Shown here in pieces: positions 35,048-46,740 of a stretch of DNA of 64,000 nucleotides. Position 1 is the stretch's first letter, and every line of letters starts with the position of its first letter. The stretch covers positions 39,504-103,503 of the forward strand of contig JAAAJB010000042.1 in assembly GCA_016098155.1 (NCBI GenBank), given 5' to 3'. The stretch comes from Actinomortierella ambigua (taxonomy: Eukaryota; Mortierellomycota; Mortierellomycetes; Mortierellales; Mortierellaceae). The notes under the pieces were generated by a model. The model saw nothing but the letters and a program-made list of their open reading frames with translations, searched no databases and had not been told where the DNA came from. A program made the position numbers and the translations under genes.

Positions 35048-36925
35048 ATGTCGTCTTTCGACTGCCACTCCGCTTTCCTGGCAAACCTTGGCAACGAACC
35101 CGCGCCTGGCAACACCACGAAAAAGGTCCACGCCCTCCCTTATAATCCCAACAGGCTTCTCATGGCCTCCCCAGCCCCTTCGGGCTCCGCTGTCGCCTCT
35201 GGTAGCGGCACCTCCAACATGCGACGCGGCTCGTCCGCGCTCTTCTCACCAACGTCCTCCAAAGCACCATACTCGGACTTCTTCTCCTCCACCAACCCCC
35301 CACCGGCCTCTGTCACCCTGTTGCTCACCCACGCCCGGCCAGTCATCCGTGTCGTCCACAGGCTGTTGCAGCTCGCGACCTGGACCTCGGACCGATCGGT
35401 GAAGAGCTTCCTACTGTTGTTTGCGTGGTGGGCCATCTGTCTTGGCTCACACGCGTTCCTCATCTATGGTGTGCACGGGGCCTTTATCATGTACCTGGCC
35501 TATTCGTGGGTCCAATCGCGAAAGGCGATGCGGATCACCTATTTTGACGCCCAGGGTCAGCCGATCCCGCCGACTTCTCCTGGGGCCACAACAACAACAA
35601 CATCAGCAACAGTAGCAACAACACTGGCCCCGGCAACACCTCAAAGCTCTCGGCATTCCGTCTCAAGTCAGGGCACAGGTCGGACCGGGCCATCAGGGTC
35701 GTCGTTGTCAGCAGGATCACGGCACCCGACAGCGACGCAGCTGGACCATGCGACGACGCTGAACGAGATCCAGGAGATTCTGGACCACATGGCGGCGTTT
35801 CGACGGCTGCGCGAGCGGGTGATGACGCACCTGGACTGGTCGGATCGGACCCGGACGCAATGGTTGTTGGCACTGGCGGTGGTGAGCTATGTGCCCTGGC
35901 TGGTGCTGACGTATTTCGTCCGGCTGCGATGGATTCTGGCGGTGGCCGGATCGGTGGTCCTCTGTTGGCGAGCGCCTTGGTTCCGGATCGTGACCGCGTG
36001 TGCGCAAAAGCTGGATATGGTCGTCCTGCCAGTGCTGGCCTTGATCCCGTTCGCACCATGGCAGCAGTTGGTGGTGCAGCAGCAACGGCTGCGTGGCGAG
36101 GAGTATCATGCGAGCTATGCGGTAATGACGCGCAGGACCAAGAAGACGTTCTCGGTCAAGGATATTATTGCGCGGGCTGTTGGCCAACGCAAGAAGAAGG
36201 ATGGTGGGAATGGCAGTGCTCCGGGGTTGGATTCGACAGATTATACGCCTCCGACTGTGTACAAGACCAGCACTGGATATGACATTGAGGAGGATCATGC
36301 GACCATGTATTACAAGTTTGTCCTGTATGAGAACCAGCGCTGGTGGCTTGGTCTTGAGTGGACGCCTATGATGTTGCCCAACGATCGTGCTCCGTGGTAA
36401 GTGACTCCTACGAAGAAGTTCTTTTTTTTTATATTGTTCTCATTACTATTATTGTGAAGGATACTCTTGTGGCAGTTCTAATGACAAACTCCCCCTCTTG
36501 TTTTTGGGACGTTCTTTGTTTTCAGGACGGATGATCATCTGGAGCCGACGCCAAGCAAGTCCGCATTCCAGCTACCCCCACCCCACATTGTGCACGAGGC
36601 CGTTGCTGGTCAACCGGATAAGGTGCTTCGGAAATCGCAGGAGTGGCGCTGGTTGGACACGCACTGGCATCTGAAGCGTCATTCGGACGACGACCGTGAT
36701 GGATGGGAGTATGCCAACAACCACTGGCAGAAATGGTCCTACAAGAACCGCAAGGGTGCCTATACTCGGCGCAGGGCTTGGGAGAGGACGGCTCAGTTGA
36801 TCGATACTCGTGAGGTCGTCGTCCGTGAGGACATTGCAGACGAGCTTGGCGATGACGATAGCCAAGAAGAGGTGGAGGAGGAGGTTGTCGAAGAGGAGCA
36901 GGCCGAGGAGAAGAAGACCAAGTGA
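35048..36925 (+). CDS. PEX30-like peroxin with dysferlin (DysF) domain, 2 exons
   Basis: Proteins of the PEX23/30/31/32 family sit in ER membrane regions that contact peroxisomes and help control peroxisome number. Exons 35048-36396 and 36526-36925 give 582 residues. Two long hydrophobic hairpins of reticulon-like character lie at about 118-152 (SFLLLFAWWAICLGSHAFLIY and following) and 275-312 (WLLALAVVSYVPWLVLTYF and following). The C-terminal DysFN part has YENQRWWLGLEWTPMMLPNDRAPWTD, spanning the intron. The DysFC part has EWRWLDTHWHLKRHSDDDRDGWEYANNHWQKW. A Thr/Ser-rich loop separates the hairpins. The tail is acidic (EEVEEEVVEEEQAEEKK). Orthology to one particular yeast member cannot be assigned by reading alone. 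Confidence 0.88.
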
Positions 36926-37728
36926 AACCAGAAAGAAAAAAAAATGATGACTTCATCCCTATCACCCTCTTCAGGTGATTATCATGAGCTTTTCTGAACG
37001 TCGCCTATTTTTACTGCCCCAGACTCTGAATCATTAAAAAACGATTTCGTAGAGACTGTGTAACGAGCATGGAAAAAAAAGACAGAGGCCCATGTGCAAA
37101 TATCATTATGGTCTGTGATATGGCACGAATGCTCTTTTTTTTTATCCGCTCTGCTAGAAGCTATGTAGGTCCCTCAACCGAAAGCAGCAGCGTCAGGTAT
37201 GAAGCCATTGGCGTCATGGTTGCAGGCTGCTGACTGTTTATATCTTTAATATTGTATTCGACGCAAGGCTGCAAGTCTTTATTGTCTGGCGAGCGCATTT
37301 TCAATCATATCAACGACGAGCTCTCTTAATGTCGTCCGACTTGATGTGAACACTCGACAGCCTTGACTGACCATCTCCTTATGGCAGCGCTCCGCCTCTC
37401 CCTCTTTGCTATTCCGACATTGTAAAAGGTGACCTGAGGTGCAGCGCAAGCCCTTAGCCAAAGAAGAAAATAGTGCCGTCACCTCATTGGGCATTGGACC
37501 ATCCACTTGTGACACGACGTCGACTTCATCAAGAGTACGAGTACCTGGGCAGGCTTACATTCTCTCCATGCGGCCCAAGGCCCTTCCATCCCCCATCCCG
37601 TACCCACCAACAGCCCAAAGCCTCATCACTCTGGGACTCCCAATACTATTGATTCTTTAAAATCATATGAAGTCTTCAAAGAAATGTGTGTGTGTCTGTG
37701 CTTGAAAATAATTATGATGCTAAAAACA
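36926..37728. other. 803-base convergent intergenic region with an orphan open frame
   Basis: The region lies between the peroxin (forward) and the ICT1-like gene (reverse). On the reverse strand an open frame of about 95 codons ends at 37279 (ENALARQ stop). It reads like ordinary protein (for example LDEVDVVSQVDGPMPNEVTALF and TLRELVVDMIENALA) but has no start of its own: the upstream frame is closed by a stop near 37556. It may be a remnant 3' exon or chance. Confidence 0.3.
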
Positions 37729-38943
37729 CTAATCGTCTCGGCTAACACGGCGATTCGACTTCTTTTGCGATTGAAACTGCTTGGTAGCTTTCCTCCGGTT
37801 GTCGCCTGCCTTCTTTCTGTTTGATTTGATAAGGAATAAAGAGGTTGGAGGTGGGAAAGCACCACATTTGAGAGTATGATTGCTGTTAGCGTTCGCTCAC
37901 TCGTTGCTGTTGTGGTGAGAAAAGGTTCCTGCGTCAAGTGAAGCAGGCATGATAATAACGAGCCACAAATTGAGAAAGAACTTACAAACGCTCCAGGCGG
38001 GCAAGCGATTCTGGATCCGGAAGATTTGGCAGTTCGGCCGTCTTCATAATCAAATCATGCAGCTTTCCCATGCAATCCTCAAGGTTGGCCATTTGTGTCC
38101 GCTTGGCGTCGGATTGCAATGTCAGCTCTCCGTTCTTGTTGATCTTACTAGCCTCCTAATGGTATAGGACGATAATGCATTACAACACCATTGGGTCTGG
38201 TCAGTTTTGTTCTCTACCCCTCCTTCCTCCTCCTCCTTTCTCCTTGGTATGTTTCTCCATTGTGTCCCGGAAGGCCGGCGTACCTTAACCTTCAGCTGCT
38301 CCCGAACAAACGGTGGCAGCCAGACAGCTTCGTCAATGTTGAATCGCATGTCTACCTTTGTGTTGACTATGGGCGCATGGAGAAGAATGGATGGGTTAAA
38401 AAAATGAAAAAAGCGTCCAGTAAGAGTTTGGGAATAAGAAAACGAAGATTTCTTCCCTTCAATTGTTCTTCATCACTCATCCAAAGATATATAGTCCTGA
38501 CCTTTGTTGACATTCTGTCCTCCAGGTCCACTCGCGCGGACGAAATTAATGGTCAAAAGACCCTTGGGGATCTGATCCTTGGTGAATCCTGCGGCCCACT
38601 TTTCAATCTTGGCGCGCTCCTGTTGGTTCATGCCATTGTCGTCCAAAAAGTCTGGATCGATCGAGTAAATATCCGGCACTGCCTCCTCGGTAGCCGGGGA
38701 TCGGGCACGTGCAGCGACTGTGAGGCTACCCGTAGTGAAAGACCGGCATGATCCTACTGTGGACAGGGACCGTAGTGTGGTGAAAGAAGGTAGGCAGGAT
38801 CCATGATGTGGCTGTGGGAGCGCCTCGCTGTGAACGGTCCTATAAAAGCGAGTCGTCCAGGCCAAGGTATGTCTGTGTGTGCGCAGAGCACCGGGTGCCT
38901 TGGAGGCGAATGAGAGTCCTCTCTGAATTCTGAAAGCCTGCAT
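37729..38943 (-). CDS. ICT1: ICT1/MRPL58-type mitochondrial peptidyl-tRNA hydrolase (GGQ release-factor family), 4 exons
   Basis: Proteins of this family hydrolyse peptidyl-tRNA on stalled mitochondrial ribosomes and, in several eukaryotes, are built into the large subunit. Exons in reverse order are 38943-38502, 38366-38284, 38155-37986 and 37816-37729, giving 260 residues. Residues 1-80 are Arg/Ser/Thr-rich with few acids (MQAFRIQRGLSFASKAPG...), a mitochondrial presequence. The catalytic GGQ at 141-143 sits in RASGPGGQNVNK. VNTKVDMRFNIDEAVWLPPFVREQL follows across intron 1. The C-terminus has the basic, rRNA-binding-like tail KKAGDNRRKATKQFQSQKKSNRR. There is no codon-recognition domain, which separates it from mtRF1. 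It shares a roughly 270-base divergent promoter region with the SNARE gene. Confidence 0.92.
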
Positions 38944-39213
38944 GCTTGGCCGAGAAACACATGGGTTTGCTGCACCTGATCAAAAACCTCCGGAGGAAGG
39001 TGAACAAGTTGGGGGCGCAAAACAGTCACAGAAGCCTTCCAAAGGTTGCTCTCCCGCGCTCCACGTTTTCATCAGCTCCACCCTCTTCTCCGCCCATTGC
39101 ATATAACATAAAAGAACCCATCATGTGGCAAGTCAACTCCCCATGGAAGCGCGTTTGTCGAGACTAGTGTTATTTTCCTTCATCATACTAGACCGCGTGG
39201 TGCCATTAGTCTA
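38944..39213. promoter_or_regulatory. shared divergent promoter region (ICT1-like / BET1-like)
   Basis: About 270 bases separate the reverse and forward start codons, so one short region must drive both genes. It contains ACATAAAAGAACC at about 39107-39119 as a possible TATA-like element for the forward gene. A bidirectional promoter is inferred from position only. Confidence 0.5.
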
Positions 39214-39891
39214 ATGTATGTCTGCTGCATGTGTGTGTGCGCTCCCCTTGTCACGCCTATAGGAAGAACGCGGCTCAAAACCGAACAGATCTCTTTGGAT
39301 CGTCGTCGTCTTCCTCCCCGTCCTCCAGTAATCACTATGACCAAAGAGAGCAACAGACAGCTCTCCTCTTTGAACAGCAAAATGACTTGAGAATGGAGGA
39401 GCTTGCATCCAAAGTATCCGCACTAAACAAGGTCGGCTACCACTTTCGCGCCCGATAGTACTGAAACATTCTCTCTCCTTCACGTTCCTGCGATACTCAC
39501 GCTTATTCTGCCTTCCTTTTTTTCTTCTTCTTCTTCGAGTATAGATCACCATTGACATTCAGAACGAGGTTCATGGGCAGCACGCAATACTGGATCGCAA
39601 CGTAAATGGATAAACTTCAAAGGACGAGTGAAACTGTCTCGACACATCTCTATTTGCATCCAATTGTAACACACCACCTCTCCCTTTTTCTTTCCCCCCC
39701 CCCTTCCCTATCTTCTCTACTAGGCTCAATCGTTCGATGGCTTTGGCACAAGTTTTTCAGGAACGATGAATAAGCTAAACACAATGATGAACCAACAGCT
39801 GGGCAAAAGCATGTGCTGGATGGTCTCGGCGATCATCATCCTGTTCTTCATTGTGTATTTTATTCTTGGTCGTCTCAACTCGAGCGAATGA
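39214..39891 (+). CDS. BET1/SFT1-type Qc-SNARE, 3-4 exons, possible split start codon
   Basis: This small tail-anchored SNARE acts in ER-Golgi or intra-Golgi fusion. Certain exons are 39263-39431, 39545-39601 and 39724-39891. The SNARE helix reads LLFEQQNDLRMEELASKVSALNK then ITIDIQNEVHGQHAILDRN. It is followed by MNKLNTMMNQQLGKSMCW and a C-terminal membrane anchor (MVSAIIILFFIVYFILG). The start is ambiguous. Model 1: the start codon is AT (39214-39215) joined across a 47-base intron (GTATGT ... CCTATAG) to G at 39263, giving MKNAAQNRTDLFG and 131 residues. Model 2: no first intron, ATG at 39231, N-terminus MCVRSPCHAYRKN. Both stay in frame. The intron in model 1 is shorter than any other in the window, so neither is settled. 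Confidence 0.8.
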
Positions 39892-40238
39892 TCATATATT
39901 CCCTCTTCCTTATACCATACCACGCATAGTACACCCTCGCTTTTTGTAAAATAACAAAATCTAATGAAGCTGGCATACATACATCGACTGAAGAAAAAAA
40001 AGTGCCGATATGAGAGAAGGGGATTTCCCGATTGTTTTTGTTTGCTTCAGTTGGAGTCCTTCATCGAGCCTCAAAAAGGTTTGAGAGAAAAAGAAGTACA
40101 TGAAATTATGGGCTGAAGTGTCGTGTGAAAAAAAGCAGTTTATTTTTACATGGCGTGCATTTATAGATAAAAGGACAAGGAATGCAAATGGTATATGGGG
40201 GAGTCATGAAAATAGAACAAAAAAAAATTTGAGACTGG
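39892..40238. other. convergent 3' flank between SNARE and P-type ATPase genes
   Basis: AT-rich sequence that should hold both 3' UTRs. No gene, repeat or RNA is recognised. Confidence 0.5.
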
Positions 40239-43200
40239 TTACCAAGCGAGCTTGGCAATAATGCTATTGGGGAAAGCACGGACAACCACCTTGCGGACCT
40301 CATCAGCGAGGATGACGCCAAGCGCACAAGGGAAGGGCAACAGCCAGTACTTGATTGGGACGGAGCCCGTCAACATCAGCGTTTGGATCGAAGGCACCTC
40401 AGTGACGAGGAGGGCGATGCCGAGCGACATGGCCATACCGACAAAGATCCACAGGTTCTGACGACGGCCCCAGAACGGGTTGTTCTGAAGGACGGACGTG
40501 CGACGGTTGCGGATGGACAGGATGTTGCCCCACTGCAGGATCACCAGAGCGACAAAGGTCACACAGTAGCCCGTGTTCAGGTAAGGGATGATGGTCTCGG
40601 CTGTGATGCCCGGCAGGGCCTTGGAATAGTCAATGTCGCCGTAGGTGAAGACGAGATCGTACCAGCCCAGTCCAGTGTACTCCTTCAGGTAAGTGAAGTA
40701 CAGCATGTTGGAGAAGATGGTCATCAGGGAGCCGATGAAGATGTAGCTGTGCAGGTAGATCTTGCTGGTAATCAAGTGTTCCTTCTTTGCGTTGCGTGGC
40801 GGCAACACCATCAAATCAAACTCCTCCAGGTCCATGATCAAGGACATGCAAGGGAAACCGTCGGTGAAGCAGCAGATAATAATCATCAAGAACGCGGACA
40901 GGGGCAAGGGTGTACCAAAGAACGTGTTGATCAGCACGGGCCAGATCTCGGACCACGAGCCGGCCGGCAACAGGTAGCTGATGACACGCTGCAGGTTCTG
41001 GAACGCAACACGGCCCAACCGGATCGCAATCGGGATCGAATCAAATCCAGCAAGCAAGATCAAGTCGGCGGCCTCGATCGCCACATCCGAACCCGACACC
41101 ACCGCCACACCGACATCCGCTGCCTTGAGCGCCGGCGCATCGTTGACACCATCGCCCGTCACGGCCACGACACCATCTCGGCGTTGAAACTCGTTCACAA
41201 TCCGAAGCTTCTGCTCGGGCGTCGTCCGGGCAAAGACGATCTCCTCGTACGTGCACACAACGTCCCACTCGCCAGGGCTCAACTGGTTCAGATCCGTACC
41301 GGTCAACAACAGCGATGTGCCCTCGACGAACCGTGGACGACCAGGCTCATGGGCCGGCAGCCCTTCCACCAATGACGACAGGGTCGATCGACTGTCCGAG
41401 TTGTCCTTTGACGGGGCTCCGTTCATAATGTTCTCATAGGTGTGTGGTTCCCTCGTGGCGCTCTCATAAAGACCAATCTGCTTTGCAATCGCTGCCGCTG
41501 TCAGACCAAAGTCTCCCGTGACCATAAAGAAGCGAGCACCGGCGCGGCGGCACTCCGCAATCGTCTGCTTGATCTCGGGGCGGGGTGGGTCCATGATGCC
41601 GACCAGACCCAGGATGCACAGTTCATCAAGACCCTGGCGGATGAGCTCGTCCGTCTGGCTGTTGTGGGAAGCAGCGGCAGAAGAAGACGCGGCACCAGCC
41701 GAGGCCTCAGACATCTTTTGAGCGGCAGCAGCAGCGGCGGCAGGGGAATAGCGACCTTTGCAGAGCATCAGGACACGCTGGCCGCGGCGGGACCATGCCT
41801 GCTGGATGGTGGAGAGCGTTTCCTTGGCGGCATCGGTGAGAGTCTCAGGTCGGTTGCTGGTCGAAGACAGGTACGAGGTGCAGTAGCGCAGGAGGACGTC
41901 GGGCGCACCCTTGACGAAGACAAGCATTGTGTCAGAGACATCGCCGGTGATTGATGCAGGGGCGGAAATCATTTTGGTACCAAAGAGCGTCTTCATGACC
42001 TGGGGGTGGGCGGCGGAGCCTTGGTAGACGGCCATCATCCACTTGTTGCGTGAGTTGAAGGGGATCTCAAAGATGCGCTCAAAGCAAGAGCTCAGGTCGG
42101 TAGTGTCAGAGATCTATAACCGTAGTGAGATGTCAATATCTGTGTGAGTATACGTATCCTACAAAACAACACAAAAAAAGGAACAACAAGAAACAAGAGA
42201 GAAGACCAGAGTGATGCCAGTCATAGACCGGGGTCGAACTGCTATGAAAGATTATTTACCTGTTCAGCAAAGCGAAGGAGGGCAGAGTCGGTGGCATCGC
42301 CAATGATGGAGCGTTCGGCAACGGGCTTGTTGATGGTCTCGGGGTCAAATTTGGCATTGTTGCAGAGCAGAGCAGCCATCTGGAGCTGGCGCAGGGACAG
42401 GATCGAGGCACCGTCCTCAGGCACAGGGAGCTGGTCATGCGACTGATCCTTCAGCTTACGGGCGGCTTCTTCAGGGGTCGACTCGGCATCAAGGAAGGCC
42501 AGGTTGGTGACATGCATCTTGTTCTCAGTCAGCGTACCCGTCTTGTCCGAGCAGATGATGTTGACACAGCCCAGGGTCTCGACAGTGGCAAGGGACTTTG
42601 GCAGAACCATGTTGTCACGCATACGCTTGGCAATCATCAGCAAGGTCAGACCGACACAGTGGGGCATACCCTCCGGGATAAAGGCGACAACACAACCCAT
42701 GAGTGTGCTGAGCAGGACGACTGGGGGCATGAACTTGGGGTACTGCTGGTAGACAAATGCGGCCCAGACGACCAGGATCAAGGTCGCCAAGAAGATGGTC
42801 AGGCAGACGATAATGCGGACAAAGCGCTTAATCTCGAGCTGGATGATGGTTTTCTTCTCCTTGCGACCGTTCGTCAGCTTGTTAATACGGCCCATCAAGG
42901 TGTCATTGCCCTTCAGGATGACCATGCCAACACATGAACCCTGGATCAGATGCGTGCCCATGAAGGCAACGTTCTTGGACTCGAGGAAGTTGTCGTCTGT
43001 CAGCTCCGTCGAGGCCTCGATCGCCTCACTCTCGCCTGTCAGTACAGCACGATCGAACCGGGCATCAGCTGTACATGAGACCAGGCGAAGATCCGCCGGC
43101 ACCTTGTTGCCCAAAGACATTTGAACCAGGTCACCGACGACCAGGTCTGTCGCTGGGATCTTGACCAGTTGGCCGTCACGCTTGACCAGACATTCAGCAG

Positions 43201-43978
43201 GGATCATGTCCAAAATCGAGGCCATCACTCGAGCGGTAGAAAAGTCTTGGAAGGCAGAGAACGAGGCTTGAAGGAAGATGACAAACATCTGAGGGTAGTG
43301 TGTGTAGAGGGTGGTGTGACATTGAGGTGAAGGCAAGAGAGCGAGTGACGTGAGTTATGTGTGACACGATGCAATGGTGGTCCTTGTGTTTCATTGACCA
43401 CTGAAAAAAAAAATCAAACTTACAACCAGGATTGCGAGGGCCAAAAACATGGGGGCAGGAGGGTTGGACAGCGGAGGCTGCCAGCAGAGGAAGAAGGTGA
43501 TGACACCGATCCAGAGGACCGAGCAGAAGCCACCAAAGATGTACCAGAAGAGCTTCTTCCATAGGTTGGGCTTGCGATGATCCATCTTATTGGGGCCGTG
43601 GCTGGCCAGACGACGCTTCGCCTCCGAGCCCTCGAGACCCAGGGTCTCGTTCGAGCCAAAGCGAAGTTGCAGCTCGGGGATCGTCAGCTTGTGGAGCTCG
43701 ATGGTCGAGAAGTAGTCGGCCTCAATCTCGGTCTCATCGGGGTCCTCGCTTTCGTCTTGGCGGCCAAAGAGGCCGAACCATTTCTTCTTGGGAGCCTTCG
43801 TCTTGGACGAACCGCGCTTGCCGCCGGTCTTGGACAGACTCTTGCCCGAACGTTGGGTTTCGGTGACATGCACAGACAATGTGCGGAACTCGATTGGGGC
43901 GGCATTGCCCTGTGCGCGCTCCAGAGTCTGTGTGCGGACAAGGGCGAGGGACTTTCTTTGGTCTTTGTCGGTAGTCAT
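40239..43978 (-). CDS. Na,K-ATPase-like P-type ATPase (class IIC-like), 3 exons
   Basis: This is a membrane pump that couples ATP hydrolysis to cation transport. Exons in reverse order are 43978-43424, 43288-42260 and 42113-40239, giving 1152 residues. The start at 43978 has context CACAATGAC; an in-frame ATG at 44032 would add a hydrophobic leader and is less likely. All core P-type motifs are present: TGESEA, the M4 motif IPEGMP, phosphorylation site [13 protein letters not shown], the nucleotide-binding KGAPDVLL, and the hinge [19 protein letters not shown]. The soluble N-terminus has the Na,K-type pattern [29 protein letters not shown] and the C-terminus ends [12 protein letters not shown], both typical of class IIC. 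The M5 and M6 ion-site residues differ strongly from animal Na,K-ATPase, so the transported ion cannot be inferred. No beta subunit is seen nearby. Confidence 0.86.
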
Positions 43979-45392
43979 TGTGAGGTGGATGTAAAAGTTC
44001 CAAAGAGAGAGGAAGTAGAGGAGGAGCACCAAATCAAGATGGCCTCAACAGAAGAAGTAATTAAAGCGCTCTTGAGAACAAGAGGCAAAGAGGAAGAGAG
44101 GAGGATGGGGACGTAGGAAAGCAACAGTGAACAGCCAAAGATGTGAACAGTCTTGGAGGACAGCTGGAGGGGCCAGCTATTTATCTGCTTCGATATCGAG
44201 AGTCAGGAGTAAAAGGCGCGAAGAAAAATGAATGAGAGCACAATACAATGGTACGGCTTTGGATGTACATAAGAGAACTGGAGGGTCCAGTAGGCTTGTT
44301 ACTCAAGAGATTGTGGTTCGTTTTTGGTCTGCTGGAGAAAGAACCGTTGGTTTCTTCGGAGGGTTTGGCTGCAGTGCTGCAGCGAGCGAGGGGAGGGAAA
44401 GACGGAATGGAGGAATCAAAAATTTTGAGTTTAGATGCGCGATTTTCTCGTTTAGTGTTCAGCAGGTGTGAAATCTCAGCTTCTTAGCTCACTCGTTTTG
44501 TGGCGAAGACAGCTGTTAAAATCAAATATTGACCAGTCCTTAAACTTTCCTGTCCCCTAAGTAGTGGAAAGGGGGGGGGGGCTCCGCTCTACTAGATGCG
44601 CCGACTCTGTCTCCGTGATCTTCGCTTCGCTCTTGTAATTGCTTTATCGACTCTCCTGGTGTAGACCGATCGGTCCAAAGATCAATATAGTCATACTTTA
44701 TTATATCGAGTCAAGACACTAGTCGGGAATCTGGCCCTCTCGTACCATGTTTCTACATGCTCGCATTTTGGGACTCGCTGTTCCTCGTAGCAACATCTGT
44801 TTTTGACAAACAACCATTTGTTGGAAGCATGCAGTCCAAACAAAAAAAGATGCATTGCAACCATATGATAGCTCTCCATCAAGTGCGTATCTTTGTGTTC
44901 CTCCAACGCTTTAAGTCACCGCAGCTTGACCCCTGAAAGCCACGAGGACTTGCTGTGTCCCTGCAGTAACAAATCAATAGCGGAAGAAAAAAAATACTAA
45001 ATGTACTCATGCGCGGGAGCATTTTGTGGATTCTGGTCCTCGGACTCCCGCCTCTCAGTATCTTCAAAACCATCTGATGGTAAAGAAAGCGGCTTGCATT
45101 CTAACGCGTCCTCTTTCTCCTCCTTCTGTTTGTTGCATGGATGCTGCATGAGATCGATACTCCTTTGATTACTTTACCCAGCCATCATGAGCGGCTCCGA
45201 CAATTCAATACCTGGAATATGTAGCTACAATAGCTCCTCTTAACCATGCCATGAACTTGGAGAACATATGAGAAAGCAATGCTCTCACACATTACCTCCG
45301 CATCTATTCATGCCAAAGAGCTCGCATCTTTTGCATTAGCATAATGCACCTATAGAGCGTTCCAACTGGTAAGACTCTTGTTGTAGAATCAC

Positions 45393-45421
45393 ACACACAC
45401 ACGCACACACACATACACACA
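45393..45421. repeat. CA microsatellite
   Basis: About 28 bases of (CA)n, interrupted by CG and TA, in gene-poor DNA. Confidence 0.85.
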
Positions 45422-46356
45422 AATAGACACGCTTATACTTTATGCATATTCAACCAATCCTCTCGGTTACAACTCCTGTATATTCGAGAAGGAGAAATAG
45501 CTCCTATATTGCAAAGGTATGGGCGGCCTGTGTGAAGCAAGGATACCCCCTTGAGGCATTTTTCTTTTTTGTTCACGCCGCACGGAGAGGCCAGCGAAAA
45601 AGAAAGGGTATGTGTGGTCGAGGCATCTGGTGGGTTGGGTGTGTATGTTTTGAGGAGCGAGCATATGCGTGGCGCAAAAGTCCAAAAATCCCTCAAAAAG
45701 TTGGTCGCACAGCAAAGGGTAGCGGGAAGCGGGCTTTGGGGGCGCAATAGATAGCCCAGCAGGATTTCATCTTCTTGTCCAAAGGGACCAAAAGGTATGC
45801 ATCCAGATTGGCTGAAAAACCCCTCAACTACTCGAGGCTGCTCCTTAAGTTTTGATGGTCTCACTGTTGGATACCCTTTTCCTCAACCTCTGTCTCGATT
45901 AGGCTCGCTTCTATGACGCCAAAGGACCTAAACTTTGTGCTCAGGTTCAATTTGGAAGCTTCTCTCCACTCTGTGCTCGCCCTCTCTCTACTATGCACCC
46001 CTGCTTGCTGTACACTGCCAAACACCAAAGAGCAGGGGAGGGGGGGGGGTTAAAAATCGCGCATTTTGGTGAACCTGATTTTGGGTTTGCAGGTTTACTT
46101 GGCCTGCAATACCCTTGCTCTCCGTCCACACGTTCGAGGGATTTTTTTAAGTGGGTCGTGCGCGATTTTTTTTTTGGTGTTTGTTTTTGTTAGGATATCA
46201 GAGGGATTTTCAACCCTACCCCAGACGCCACCAAATTTTAAAATGTTAACACCGACACGCCTCTCAGCCAAGAAGACCAAAAAAGACAATGGCAAAGGGG
46301 AGTGATAGAGCAAACTATTCCACGCAAACTCGAGTGTCCGCCAAAGAGCCTCTTAC

Positions 46357-46740
46357 CTCTGTCTCTCTCTCTCTCTCCGACAAGATAACAAAACGATCTT
46401 CTCAGTCCCATTGTTCTTGTTGGAGAGTGTCAAGTAGCTGGGTATCTTTGAAACACATAAATTAAAAAAAAGTAAAAAATAGACTTACAGCAAACCATCA
46501 TTGGACTCCCAGGCGAGTCATTTGGGGGCACGGATGACTTTTGGTGGGGGACCTTACTCTGTGGTGAAGCTAGGTACATGTTACGAACGGACCAATTGGG
46601 ATCAGTGTTGTGGACAAAGAGATAGAGTGGTGAACGGGATGGATGGAGTAGTGGTGGTGGTGAACCAGAGGAAGGAAACACGGTGAGAAAGAGAAGCATT
46701 TTAAAGGGTGAGGCACATCAGAAACAAAAAAAAAGAGGTC
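46357..46740 (-). ncRNA. candidate spliced transcript, coding status unclear
   Basis: On the reverse strand a pyrimidine-rich leader (46720-46560) runs into an open frame starting at 46699 and ending at a strong donor CT|GTAAGTCT (exon end 46489). A T-rich intron with acceptor ATACCCAG follows, then an 81-base segment 46437-46357 ending AGAG|GTAAGA. Joining the first two pieces stops after two codons. A TATATAT element lies at about 46752-46761 upstream. This looks like an RNA polymerase II unit with a short or no product. No family is recognised. Confidence 0.25.

Noticed and set aside
42200..42245. Possible tRNA B-box (GGGGTCGAACTGC) near 42228
   Set aside because: No matching A-box or cloverleaf arms fit around it, and it falls in an intron of the ATPase gene.
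43979..44032. Upstream ATG at 44032 as the ATPase start
   Set aside because: It would add a short hydrophobic leader absent from the family pattern. The ATG at 43978 has better context and a typical charged N-terminus.
44664..44675. 12-base palindrome GACCGATCGGTC as an operator
   Set aside because: It is a single isolated occurrence with no partner gene nearby, expected a few times per large genome by chance.
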